Part shown: in pieces, positions 38,775 to 47,735 of the stretch
Numbering within the stretch: position 1 is the first letter of the stretch
How the letters are laid out: each line of letters starts with the position of its first letter
Assembly: GCA_026391435.1 (NCBI GenBank)
Contig: JAPLEJ010000050.1
Coordinates: 38,912 to 102,911 of the forward strand
From: Bacteroidota bacterium
Lineage (GTDB): Bacteria; Bacteroidota; Bacteroidia; Chitinophagales; Chitinophagaceae
Direction: 5' to 3'
DNA length: 64,000 nt
Position numbers and translations under genes: made by a program
The notes under the pieces: model-generated
Seen by the model: only the letters and a program-made list of their open reading frames with translations
Told to the model about the DNA's origin: nothing
Databases searched by the model: none

Positions 38775-40760
38775 ATGAAAATGTTACGAGCCCTTTTTAT
38801 TGTTTTTTTATTCCTTATGAATACACAATTTTTATTGGCACAAACCACTGCACCCCAATCAAAGTATGATTATCATGATGCTTTTGCTCCTTTCTTTTAT
38901 ACTAAAAATGGTAATGAATATAGAGCAGCCACTGGTGAGCCAGGGCCAAAGTATTGGCAAAACAGAGCCGACTATCAATTAGCGGTAAAGCTGAATGATG
39001 TAACCAATGAAATTTCAGGAACTGAAATATTGACTTATACCAATAATAGTCCTTCGAAATTAAATTTCATATGGATGCAATTGGATCAAAATTTATTTAA
39101 ACAAGATTCTCGAGGATCAGCAATCATGCCTTATGTGGGTAGTCGCAATGGAGGAAGAGGACAAAATTTTGACGCAGGCTATAAAATCAAATCGGTTAAA
39201 ATAGTAAGCAGCACATCTGCAACAGTAACTACCGATGTGCCCTTTTTGATTGAGGATACGCGTATGCAGGTGTTGCTTCCAAAGGAAGTGGCTGCTAATG
39301 GAGGGCAATTAAAATTAAAAATCGAATACGCTTTTATATCACCTGAATATGGTTCCGATAGAATGGGGATTATGCAAACCAAGAACGGAAAAATATTTAC
39401 AGTGGCACAATGGTATCCTAGGGTTTGTGTTTTGGATGATATTGTGGGTTGGAACACGCTTCCTTATACAGGGCCTGGTGAATTTTATTTAGAGTATGGT
39501 GATTTTGATATATCGATTACCGCGGGTGCTAAAATTATGGTAGTGAGTTCGGGAGAATTATTAAATGCAAATGAAGTATATACGCCTGAACAAATAAAGA
39601 GATGGGCATTGGCTAGTGCTTCAGATAAAACAGTCGTTATTCGAACAGCAGAAGAGGTGACCGATATTCATTCAAGGCCTGCTGGAAAAAATGAATTAAC
39701 CTGGCATTTTAAAATTAAAAATGCGCGTGATGCTGCATGGGCTGCTTCTGCTTCCTTTATTATTGATGCAGCAAAAATGAATCTTCCTTCTGGAAAAAAA
39801 TCGATTGCCATTTCCGCTTATCCTATTGAAAGTAATGGAGACAGCGCTTGGGGCCGATCTACAGAATATGTAAAAAAATCAATTGAATTTAATTCTGCCA
39901 AATGGTATGAATTTCCTTATCCAGGAGCTACTTGTGTTGCAGGGACGCCCGGCGGAATGGAATATCCAGGCATTGTATTTTGTGGTGCACGTGCCAAGCG
40001 TGGTGGTTTGATGGGAGTGAATGACCATGAATTTGGACATACTTGGTTTCCTATGATTGTAGGTTCTAATGAAAGACAATATGGTTGGATGGATGAGGGT
40101 TTTAATACTTTTATAAATACCTTATCCACTCAGGATTTTAATCATGGCGAGTATCGTTCTGGTCAGCCACAGGATATGCATCGCATTGGTGCTTTATTTA
40201 CAAGAGATGGATTAGAGCCCATGCTTAGTTATGTTGATAATTATAAGGAAATGAATAATGGAACACTTTCTTATAGTAAGCCTTCTGCAGGATTAGTATT
40301 ACTTCGTGAGCAAATACTAGGGAAGGATCGATTTGATCGTGCTTTTAAAACTTATATCAACAGATGGGCATTTAAACATCCCACACCCGATGATTTTTTC
40401 CATACGATTGAAAATGTGGCAGGTGAAAGTTTGCAATGGTTTTGGAGAGGATGGTTTGTAAATAATTGGAAATTAGATGTGGCTGTTCGTAAAGTAACTT
40501 ATATCGACAGTGCCGATTATTCTAAAGGGGCGTTGATTACTTTAGATAATTTAGAAAAGATGGCGATGCCTGTTATTTTAGAAATTAAAACAGTGTCTGG
40601 AAATGTGAGCCGTATTAAATTACCTGTTGAAGTATGGGAGCGCAATATTTCATGGACATTTAAAATTCCAAGTACAGAGGCCATTGAATCAGTCACCTAC
40701 GACCCTGATAAAGTGTTACCTGATTTTAATCCTACAAATAATGTTTGGATAAAAAAATAA
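38775..40760 (+). CDS. M1 family metallopeptidase, secreted, paralog B
   Basis: [34 protein letters not shown]; start set at MKMLRALF. Confidence 0.92.
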   Translation: MKMLRALFIVFLFLMNTQFLLAQTTAPQSKYDYHDAFAPFFYTKNGNEYRAATGEPGPKYWQNRADYQLAVKLNDVTNEISGTEILTYTNNSPSKLNFIWMQLDQNLFKQDSRGSAIMPYVGSRNGGRGQNFDAGYKIKSVKIVSSTSATVTTDVPFLIEDTRMQVLLPKEVAANGGQLKLKIEYAFISPEYGSDRMGIMQTKNGKIFTVAQWYPRVCVLDDIVGWNTLPYTGPGEFYLEYGDFDISITAGAKIMVVSSGELLNANEVYTPEQIKRWALASASDKTVVIRTAEEVTDIHSRPAGKNELTWHFKIKNARDAAWAASASFIIDAAKMNLPSGKKSIAISAYPIESNGDSAWGRSTEYVKKSIEFNSAKWYEFPYPGATCVAGTPGGMEYPGIVFCGARAKRGGLMGVNDHEFGHTWFPMIVGSNERQYGWMDEGFNTFINTLSTQDFNHGEYRSGQPQDMHRIGALFTRDGLEPMLSYVDNYKEMNNGTLSYSKPSAGLVLLREQILGKDRFDRAFKTYINRWAFKHPTPDDFFHTIENVAGESLQWFWRGWFVNNWKLDVAVRKVTYIDSADYSKGALITLDNLEKMAMPVILEIKTVSGNVSRIKLPVEVWERNISWTFKIPSTEAIESVTYDPDKVLPDFNPTNNVWIKK

Positions 40761-40763
40761 GGA

Positions 40764-41810
40764 CTATTGGTGAGCGGAAGCTTTATAGTTGCGCCATTTC
40801 TCGATCACTCCCTGCATATCATTAGGAAGGTTGCTTTCGAATACCATTTTTTCATTGGTGAAGGGGTGAACGAATCCTAGTGTCGCTGCATGCAAGGCAC
40901 ATCTTGGACATATTTCAAAACAGTTCTCAACAAACTGTTTGTACTTTGTATAAATGGTGCCTTTTAAAATTTTATCTCCACCATACTCCCAATCATTAAA
41001 CAAAGTATGGCCAATATGTTTCATGTGAACTCTAATTTGATGGGTCCTGCCTGTTTCTAAAATACAAGAAACCAAGCTTACATAGTTTAATCTTTCCATG
41101 ACCTTATAATGAGTAATGGCATGTTTACCAATTTCTCCTTCTGGGTAGGCGTCAAACATTTTTCTATTTTGTTTATGACGTGCGATATGTGCTTCAACGG
41201 TTCCTGTTTCTTGCTCCATATCTCCCCAAACCAAAGCCACATATTTTCGTTCAACGGTATGATTAAAAAATTGTTTAGCTAAATGAGAAGCCGCTTCGGG
41301 TGTTTTAGCAAGTACAATAAGTCCAGTAGTATTTTTATCAATGCGGTGCACTAATCCAAAGCGAGGCAATACATCCTCGCTCAGTGTTGGATTCAAAGAC
41401 AGTAAGTGGTGGGCGACGCCATTAAGTAAAGTGCCCGTATAATTTCCAATTCCTGGATGCACCACCATATTGGATGGTTTGTTGATGACCATGACATAAT
41501 CATCCTCATACACAATATCTAAATCCATCGCCTCAGGTTTCAATTCGGTGTAATCCGGATTGATAAAACTCATGTAGACCACTTCGTCTCCTGGGCGGGT
41601 TTTATAATTACTTTTAACTACTTTGCCATTGACGGTTAAAAAGCCACCATCAATACCGTTTTGTATTTTATTTCTTGTGATGCCTTCGATACGACTTTGA
41701 AGCCATTTGTCAATGCGAGTGGGTTCCTGACCTTTATCAATTGTAAAGACCGATTTTTCGTAAAGCGATTCGTTTTGTTCCTCTCCTGATAATTCAATTT
41801 CTTCTGACAT
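40764..41810 (-). CDS. rluD: RluA/RluD family pseudouridine synthase
   Basis: S4-like N-terminus; VVHPGIGNYTGTLLNGV, GLVHRIDKNTTGLIVLAKT. Confidence 0.92.
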   Translation of the reverse strand: MSEEIELSGEEQNESLYEKSVFTIDKGQEPTRIDKWLQSRIEGITRNKIQNGIDGGFLTVNGKVVKSNYKTRPGDEVVYMSFINPDYTELKPEAMDLDIVYEDDYVMVINKPSNMVVHPGIGNYTGTLLNGVAHHLLSLNPTLSEDVLPRFGLVHRIDKNTTGLIVLAKTPEAASHLAKQFFNHTVERKYVALVWGDMEQETGTVEAHIARHKQNRKMFDAYPEGEIGKHAITHYKVMERLNYVSLVSCILETGRTHQIRVHMKHIGHTLFNDWEYGGDKILKGTIYTKYKQFVENCFEICPRCALHAATLGFVHPFTNEKMVFESNLPNDMQGVIEKWRNYKASAHQ

Positions 41811-41815
41811 GATGC

Positions 41816-41823
41816 AAAAGTAG
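41816..41823 (-). promoter_or_regulatory. Candidate -7 element TACTTTTG, 5 nt from rluD start
   Basis: TAnnTTTG match on the minus strand; divergent partner TAACTTTG lies at 41843-41850. Confidence 0.5.
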
Positions 41824-41842
41824 GATATTGCGGCTTAGTTTG

Positions 41843-41850
41843 TAACTTTG
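41843..41850 (+). promoter_or_regulatory. Candidate -7 element TAACTTTG, 4 nt from lipB start
   Basis: Exact TAnnTTTG match immediately before ATG 41855. Confidence 0.5.
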
Positions 41851-41854
41851 TATT

Positions 41855-42565
41855 ATGCGACAAAAAGTGTTTTTTGAAGATTTAGGGCTAAAATCCTATA
41901 AACCTACCTGGGATTATCAGGAGGCTTTATTATTAAAAAACACTCAAATTAAATCCATCCATAGGACCCAAAACCTACCTGCAGATCAATCACAGACCGA
42001 ACATCGTTTTATTTTAGTAGAGCATCCTCCAGTGTTTACATTAGGTAAAAGTGGTAAACCTGAGCATATTTTGGTGTCAGAGCAACAATTAGAAAATTTA
42101 GGTATTGAATTTTATCATATTAATAGAGGAGGTGATATTACTTATCATGGACTACAGCAAGTGGTGGGCTATCCTATTTTAGATTTGGATAAATTTAAAA
42201 CTGATTTAGGTTGGTACCTCCGTAGTTTGGAGGAGGTCATCATTCAAGTGTTGGCTGAGTATGGTATTCATGGGGAACGAAGTGCAGGGGAGACCGGTGT
42301 TTGGATATCACCCGATGATCCCTTCATGGCTCGAAAAATTTGTGCCATGGGTATTAAATGTAGTAGGTGGATTACGATGCATGGATTTGCATTAAATGTA
42401 AATACCGATTTATCTCATTTCGAATATATCGTTCCATGTGGTATTCAAGGAAAAGCAGTGACATCCTTGGAAAAAGAATTAGGAAAAAAAGTAGACTACG
42501 AGGAAGTCAAACAGAAAATAAAATTTCATTTTGAAAAAGTATTTGACTGCGAGTTGTTGTCCTAA
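41855..42565 (+). CDS. lipB: Lipoyl(octanoyl) transferase
   Basis: LVEHPPVFTLGKSGKPEHIL, RGGDITYHGLQQVVGYPI, GVWISPDDPFMARKICAMGIKCSRWITMHGFALNV. Confidence 0.95.
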   Translation: MRQKVFFEDLGLKSYKPTWDYQEALLLKNTQIKSIHRTQNLPADQSQTEHRFILVEHPPVFTLGKSGKPEHILVSEQQLENLGIEFYHINRGGDITYHGLQQVVGYPILDLDKFKTDLGWYLRSLEEVIIQVLAEYGIHGERSAGETGVWISPDDPFMARKICAMGIKCSRWITMHGFALNVNTDLSHFEYIVPCGIQGKAVTSLEKELGKKVDYEEVKQKIKFHFEKVFDCELLS

Positions 42566-42577
42566 TTCTATATAATA

Positions 42578-43462
42578 TTAAAAGACCAAAGTGCCCAAAG
42601 GCAAGGACCTATTGCCTTGCAAGCCACCACTGTGAATGACAAGAATTTTGGTATTTTGTTCAAAATAATTTTGATCAATCAGTTGTTCCACTGCCATTAA
42701 TAATTTGCTTGTATAAACGATATCGGTTGGAATATGATCCGTCTTCCAAAGTTGGTTCATAAAATCAAATTGTGTTTGATTTGTTTTAGCATAACCACCT
42801 AAATGAAATCCAAGTAGTATGGTAAATGATTTTTCTTCACAAAGCAATAATGCTTTAATCTCCTCTTGAATGCTGTTTTCGTTTTTTAAAATCGGGATTC
42901 CAATGATCTGTTGATGAGCATGGCTGGCATTGATTAATCCTGCGATCATAGTTCCAGTGCCCACCGCGCAAATAATATGGCTATAGGCATTCGTTTTTTC
43001 GTTCGCTAATATAGTGGCTGCACCTTGCGCTCCTAATCTGCCATATCCACCTTCGTCAATATAATAAACACCATTTGATGCATTGCTTTGCGATTGAAGT
43101 AATTTATTTTTTAATAATGAAAAGTCGTTCCTACCTAAAAAAAATAATTCCATTCCATATCCAATCGCTTCTTGAAGGGTTGGTGTAATGGCTTCGTTGG
43201 CATTGGATCTAACATAACCTATACTTTTAAAACCATTTTGTTTGGCTGCAAAGGCAAGTGCGACTAGGTGATTGGAATAGGGGCCACCAAAGCTTGCGAT
43301 GGTATGGGCTTTTTGTTGTTCGGCCTGTTGTATATAAAACCTAAGCTTAAACCATTTATTGCCACTCACCACTGGATGTAATTCATCTAATCTTAATATA
43401 TCGACTTGAATGAAGTCTCTTTTAAAACTTGGAATGGATTGTATTGTAATGTTTTCGTTCAA
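42578..43462 (-). CDS. PLP-dependent ACC deaminase / D-cysteine desulfhydrase family protein
   Basis: DELHPVVSGNKWFKLRFYIQQA, TIASFGGPYSNHLVALA, YIDEGGYGRLGAQGAA. Confidence 0.87.
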   Translation of the reverse strand: MNENITIQSIPSFKRDFIQVDILRLDELHPVVSGNKWFKLRFYIQQAEQQKAHTIASFGGPYSNHLVALAFAAKQNGFKSIGYVRSNANEAITPTLQEAIGYGMELFFLGRNDFSLLKNKLLQSQSNASNGVYYIDEGGYGRLGAQGAATILANEKTNAYSHIICAVGTGTMIAGLINASHAHQQIIGIPILKNENSIQEEIKALLLCEEKSFTILLGFHLGGYAKTNQTQFDFMNQLWKTDHIPTDIVYTSKLLMAVEQLIDQNYFEQNTKILVIHSGGLQGNRSLPLGTLVF

Positions 43463-43544
43463 ACTTTCTCATTTAATTAAAATCAGTTATTTTTGCCCGT
43501 ACTTTTCCCCTAGTAGGTAAAATTACAACTAAAAATTATTAAAC

Positions 43545-44447
43545 ATGAGTGCACCCACATTGGTGATTTTGGCGGCGGGAATGGCAAGTAGGTATGGAAG
43601 TATGAAACAAATTGAAGGTTTTGGTCCTCATGGCGAAACCATTATTGAATATTCTATTTATGATGCCATTCGGGCTGGTTTTGGGAAAGTCGTGTTTATC
43701 ATTAGAGAAGAGTTTGCAGAGCCCTTTAAAAATATTTTTGAGCCAAAGTTAAAAGGGAAAATTCAAACTGAATATGTGTATCAATCCTTGGATAAATTCA
43801 CAGATCATTATGCTGTTCCAGCTGAAAGGACAAAGCCTTGGGGTACTGCGCATGCAGTGTTATGCACAAAGGGCATTGTCAATGAACCATTTGCCGTAAT
43901 CAATGCTGATGATTATTATGGAGCAGCTGCCTTTCAGCAGGCTTATGATTTTTTAACGACAATTTGTAACGAAGAAACCTATTGTATTTTAGGATATGAA
44001 TTATCTAACACCTTAAGTGATAATGGCACAGTGAGTAGGGGCGTTTGTACTTTAGACAATGAAAATTATTTGACTAAAATTAATGAGTGTACTAAAATTT
44101 ATAGGGCCGCGAATGGTCAAATTGTATTTGAGGAAAATGGAATTGAGACACCATTAAAAGAAGATACAAGAGTGAGTATGAATTTTATGTGCTTTGCTCC
44201 CGGATTTATTAATTTGTGTGAGCGAGAATTTGCATTATTCTTACAAAAGCAAGGACAGGAACTTAAGTCTGAGTTTTTTATACCAGTGGTTGCAGGCCGA
44301 TTTACCGAATTAAATTTAGGAAAAGTAAAAGTGATCCCTACTAATGCAAAATGGTTTGGCGTTACTTATAAGGAAGATGCACCAGGTGTAAAAGCTTGTA
44401 TTGATCAACTCGTATCCGAAAAGGTATATCCAACCCAGCTCTGGTAA
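43545..44447 (+). CDS. Sugar-phosphate nucleotidyltransferase family protein
   Basis: LVILAAGMASRYGSMKQIEGFGPHGETIIEYSI; AVINADDYYGAAAF. Confidence 0.85.
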   Translation: MSAPTLVILAAGMASRYGSMKQIEGFGPHGETIIEYSIYDAIRAGFGKVVFIIREEFAEPFKNIFEPKLKGKIQTEYVYQSLDKFTDHYAVPAERTKPWGTAHAVLCTKGIVNEPFAVINADDYYGAAAFQQAYDFLTTICNEETYCILGYELSNTLSDNGTVSRGVCTLDNENYLTKINECTKIYRAANGQIVFEENGIETPLKEDTRVSMNFMCFAPGFINLCEREFALFLQKQGQELKSEFFIPVVAGRFTELNLGKVKVIPTNAKWFGVTYKEDAPGVKACIDQLVSEKVYPTQLW

Positions 44448-45560
44448 TTAGTCAAAAGAGCGAATACTGAACATATAATTTTTCAACTGCTCAAGTTGTG
44501 CTTTACGACCAGCGCTGCTTAAACTTGTATATTTTGCCAATTTAAGATTAAGGCCTTTAGTTTTTTTATCTTTCTTTAGTTCATTGAGGACTTCAAATAT
44601 TTTAGTTGATTTAACTGCAAAAGCCACTCCTTCGATTAATTTTTGTCTTGTGCTAATGACGCCAATTAATTCTCCATTATTATTAAAAATAGGAGCGCCA
44701 GAGTAGCCTGGATTAGCACTAATTTGAATCTGGTAAGAATTACTATCTCCTTCGTATCCTGTTTGGGCACTTAAATAACCTTTGCCATAAACAATATCAT
44801 AATCGTTCCTTGGGAAACCCAAAGTAAAAATCTCTTCGCCTAAATCTGAGATTTTGTGTCGAATAGTATAGGGAATACTTTTAGGTTGTATATAATCCTT
44901 GTCTTCGATTTTTAATAAAGCTAAATCATTATTGATGTCACTATAAATAATAGTAGCATTGAGTTCGCGGCCTTTATTATCAATGACAATAGCACCATCT
45001 CCTTTTAATACATGTGCGTTAGTAATGATAAAACCTTTTGTGTCAATTAAAAAACCAGAACCGCCACTAATTAATTTAGCGTTCTCTGGCACTTTTGATT
45101 TTACTTCATTTAATAAATGGCCTTGCACTTGTTGATTTTTCTTAATTACTTCTACCGCCTTACTTAATTGCAATAATTGAGTGCCATTTAAGCTAGGAGA
45201 AAGATACATGACTAATAAGAAAGTGAATATGGCAATAAATCCACCAAAAGAAGCAGCAATGGCGATGGTCTTTTTGTATTTCGTCCAAAGCTGGATTACT
45301 TTATATTTAGGTAATTCAAGTTCCAATGGGCTCCATTCTCCTTCTGCTAATAAATGATTAAAAGTTTGTTGTGAAGTTTGTTGTACATTTTTGCGTTGCG
45401 CATAAGCTTCCATTTGGTGTAAGAACAGTTTATGCTCTACCACCATTTGATCAATTTCGGAAGTATTTTTCCTAGTTAATTCAAATTGGATGATCTCCTC
45501 TGAGGACATTTCTCCTGAAAGGTATCTTTCTATTGTTTCTAATAATTGTATGTCTTCCAT
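44448..45560 (-). CDS. Membrane-anchored trypsin-like (HtrA/Deg-like) serine protease with anti-sigma-like cytoplasmic N-terminus
   Basis: N-terminal ERYLSGEMSSEEIIQFELTRK..., one TM (TIAIAASFGGFIAIFTFLLVMYL), triad context ITNAHVL / NNDLALLKI / NPGYSGAPIFNN. Confidence 0.8.
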   Translation of the reverse strand: MEDIQLLETIERYLSGEMSSEEIIQFELTRKNTSEIDQMVVEHKLFLHQMEAYAQRKNVQQTSQQTFNHLLAEGEWSPLELELPKYKVIQLWTKYKKTIAIAASFGGFIAIFTFLLVMYLSPSLNGTQLLQLSKAVEVIKKNQQVQGHLLNEVKSKVPENAKLISGGSGFLIDTKGFIITNAHVLKGDGAIVIDNKGRELNATIIYSDINNDLALLKIEDKDYIQPKSIPYTIRHKISDLGEEIFTLGFPRNDYDIVYGKGYLSAQTGYEGDSNSYQIQISANPGYSGAPIFNNNGELIGVISTRQKLIEGVAFAVKSTKIFEVLNELKKDKKTKGLNLKLAKYTSLSSAGRKAQLEQLKNYMFSIRSFD

Positions 45561-45562
45561 AA

Positions 45563-46153
45563 TTAATCTCCTATATTATATTGCGCGAAAAAAAGTTTTT
45601 TAAGCCGCATCAAACATTTATATTTTTGGTTCTTGGTATTATCAGCATTGGTATATCCAAACTGATTCGCTAGTTCCTGCATTCCTTTTTTATTGATATA
45701 GTACCCTTCTAATAAACTTTTACATGGCTCGCCTAAACTATTTAAGGCCCGATTCATAATTGCAAAAGCCGCCTCTTTTTTTTCAAACATCCCCATGTCT
45801 GTTTCTACCGAAATACTTTCCTCATGGGCATTTAAAGGACTACTATATTTCCCCATTTGATGTAAGCGTTTTAACCATAAGTGCTTACATATGGAAAAGA
45901 GGTAGGTTTTAATTTGACAAGTAAGTACAAATGAATCCAATTGTACTTTTTCATATAAGGCAATCATGGCCTCTTGAAAAACATCCCTTGCGTCGTCAAA
46001 ACTTCCGTTGTTATTTTCCACGAAATGCTGAATCATGGTAAAATGACTTTTGTACAGGGTTTCCACTGCTTTGGAGTCATTTTGGGCTAACCCCTTTAAA
46101 AGGGCCTGTTCATTTAATTCAGCTTTCAATGTATTTATACTTATTTGGGTCAA
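45563..46153 (-). CDS. RNA polymerase ECF-type sigma factor
   Basis: Region 2 DARDVFQEAMIALYEK, region 4-like GMQELANQFGYTNADNTKNQKYKCLMRLKKLF; start uncertain (track start is TTG inside a TACTTTTG box). Confidence 0.82.
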   Translation of the reverse strand: MTQISINTLKAELNEQALLKGLAQNDSKAVETLYKSHFTMIQHFVENNNGSFDDARDVFQEAMIALYEKVQLDSFVLTCQIKTYLFSICKHLWLKRLHQMGKYSSPLNAHEESISVETDMGMFEKKEAAFAIMNRALNSLGEPCKSLLEGYYINKKGMQELANQFGYTNADNTKNQKYKCLMRLKKLFFAQYNIGD

Positions 46154-46257
46154 AAGTAACCCAAATTGAGATCTTTTATTAATTTTTAAGGGTAGCAGGT
46201 TACCTTTTACTGCATTTTGTATTAAGGGTATTAATTAATTAATTTAAACAAAATTTT

Positions 46258-46425
46258 ATGAAAAAAGTATTCGCAATCGTAGCTATCGCTGCATTAACTG
46301 CTTGTGGTGGCGCTTCAACTGAAGCAAAAACTGATACTGCTGCTGCAACTGTAGATACAGCTAAAGCTGTAACTGTTGACACTGCTGCTGTAACTGTTGA
46401 CACTGCTGCAAAAGCTAAAAAATAA
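46258..46425 (+). CDS. Small Ala/Thr/Val-rich lipoprotein MKKVFAIVAIAALTACGGASTEAKTDTAAATVDTAKAVTVDTAAVTVDTAAKAKK
   Basis: Manual translation: 55 aa, lipobox LTAC, internal T-V-D-T-A repeats. Below the ORF-track cutoff. Confidence 0.75.
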   Translation: MKKVFAIVAIAALTACGGASTEAKTDTAAATVDTAKAVTVDTAAVTVDTAAKAKK

Positions 46426-46507
46426 TTGAACTGTTGGTGGGTTCATTAGAACCCTTTATTGCCAATTGACAGTTATCAGAAGAATTTCATAGGCAAGCAA
46501 TCGTAAG

Positions 46508-46541
46508 AGCCGCCTCGTTTCTACGGGGTGGCTCATTTTTT
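46508..46541 (+). terminator. Rho-independent terminator
   Basis: GAGCCGCCTCG-TTTCTA-CGGGGTGGCTC followed by ATTTTTTT. Confidence 0.8.
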
Positions 46542-46674
46542 TAGATCTTCTACATGCTTAAATTGCTGGGTCACTCTATTCAATAATGTTCAGGTAAATT
46601 AAGCTAGCCAATTGCTAATGAAAGAGTTATAAAACAAATATTTGTTAGTTTTGGACGAATTTAAAGCAAACTAT

Positions 46675-46705
46675 TTTGTCAATTAGGCTATTTAGATTAA
46701 CTTTG
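46675..46705 (+). promoter_or_regulatory. Bacteroidota-type promoter for pheA/aro operon: TTTG (46675-46678) - N19 - TAACTTTG (46698-46705)
   Basis: Consensus match ending 5 nt before the leader ATG. Confidence 0.78.
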
Positions 46706-46710
46706 ACCCG

Positions 46711-46797
46711 ATGAAAGCAAATATTAACAATTGGTTTTACTTTTTCTTTTATTTCTACTTTAACCAAAGTAGCCGGGTAGTATTTGTAAAAGCTTAA
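46711..46797 (+). CDS. Phe/Tyr-rich leader peptide MKANINNWFYFFFYFYFNQSSRVVFVKA*
   Basis: Manual translation: 28 codons with the run FYFFFYFYF, upstream of pheA and followed by a terminator. Not in the ORF track. Confidence 0.9.
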   Translation: MKANINNWFYFFFYFYFNQSSRVVFVKA

Positions 46798-46816
46798 ACG
46801 AAATAACTAAATATAC

Positions 46817-46846
46817 AATCCCGGCCCACCAGTCGGGATTTTTTTT
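46817..46846 (+). terminator. pheA-operon attenuator terminator
   Basis: AATCCCGGC-CCACCA-GTCGGGATT (one G-T wobble) then T6. CCCGGC (46820-46825) can instead pair with GCCGGG (46772-46777) in the leader ORF. Confidence 0.87.
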
Positions 46847-46897
46847 ATCCCTAACGTAAAGCAGGAAAAACATAAAAACGAATAGGATTTATCAAGA

Positions 46898-47734
46898 ATG
46901 AATAAAAAGGTGACGATACAAGGATACGAAGGGAGCTTCCACCAAGTGGCAGCCATGCATTTTTTCGGAAAAAATGTAGAAGTAATTACTTGTGATACTT
47001 TTAGAGAAGTGGTAAAAATAGGCGCTGATCTCAAATTGTCAGATGGCGCAGTGATGGCCATCGAAAATTCAATCGCTGGAAGTATTTTACCCAACTATAA
47101 TTTACTGCAAAAAAGTAATCTACAAGTGATAGGGGAAGTGTATTTATCCATCAGTCAAAATTTATTAACCTATCCAGGTGTCAAGCTAGAAGATATCAAG
47201 GAAGTGCATAGCCATCCTATGGCAATTTTACAATGTTTGGATTATTTAGAAAAATACAATTGGAAATTAGTTGAATCAGAGGATACGGCATTAAGTGCAA
47301 AATTGGTACACCAACATAAATACAAACATGTTGCAGCCATCGCTAGTAAATTAGCTGCACAGTTGTATGATTTGAATATAGTATCTCCTGACATACATAC
47401 TTTAAAAAATAATATTACTCGTTTTTTAGTGATGGCGCCCACGGCGGCTAAAATTAAAGTAGCAGATGCAAATAAAGGGTCTATCTATTTCCAAACGGAT
47501 CATTCTAGAGGTATCCTTTCCAAAGTGTTGGCTAAAATCGCGCAAGGAAAAGTAAACTTGAGCAAGTTGCAAAGTATGCCTATTCCTGGAAGCACATTTA
47601 AATATGGGTTTTATGCAGATTTGGAATTTGAGAACAACAAACAAATGGGAAAAGTATTGGAGGAAATAAAATCCCTTACGAATAGTTTGAAAATATTTGG
47701 TATGTATAAAAAAGGTAAAGTAGTTAAAGGTTAA
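46898..47734 (+). CDS. pheA: Prephenate dehydratase
   Basis: VTIQGYEGSFHQVAAMHFFG, AIENSIAGSILPNYNLL, NITRFLVMA; ACT-like C-terminus. Confidence 0.93.
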   Translation: MNKKVTIQGYEGSFHQVAAMHFFGKNVEVITCDTFREVVKIGADLKLSDGAVMAIENSIAGSILPNYNLLQKSNLQVIGEVYLSISQNLLTYPGVKLEDIKEVHSHPMAILQCLDYLEKYNWKLVESEDTALSAKLVHQHKYKHVAAIASKLAAQLYDLNIVSPDIHTLKNNITRFLVMAPTAAKIKVADANKGSIYFQTDHSRGILSKVLAKIAQGKVNLSKLQSMPIPGSTFKYGFYADLEFENNKQMGKVLEEIKSLTNSLKIFGMYKKGKVVKG

Positions 47735-47735
47735 T

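Noticed and set aside
36228-40760. One M1 peptidase paralog as a degenerate pseudo-enzyme
   Set aside because: Both copies retain GMEYP and HExxH-x18-E motifs.
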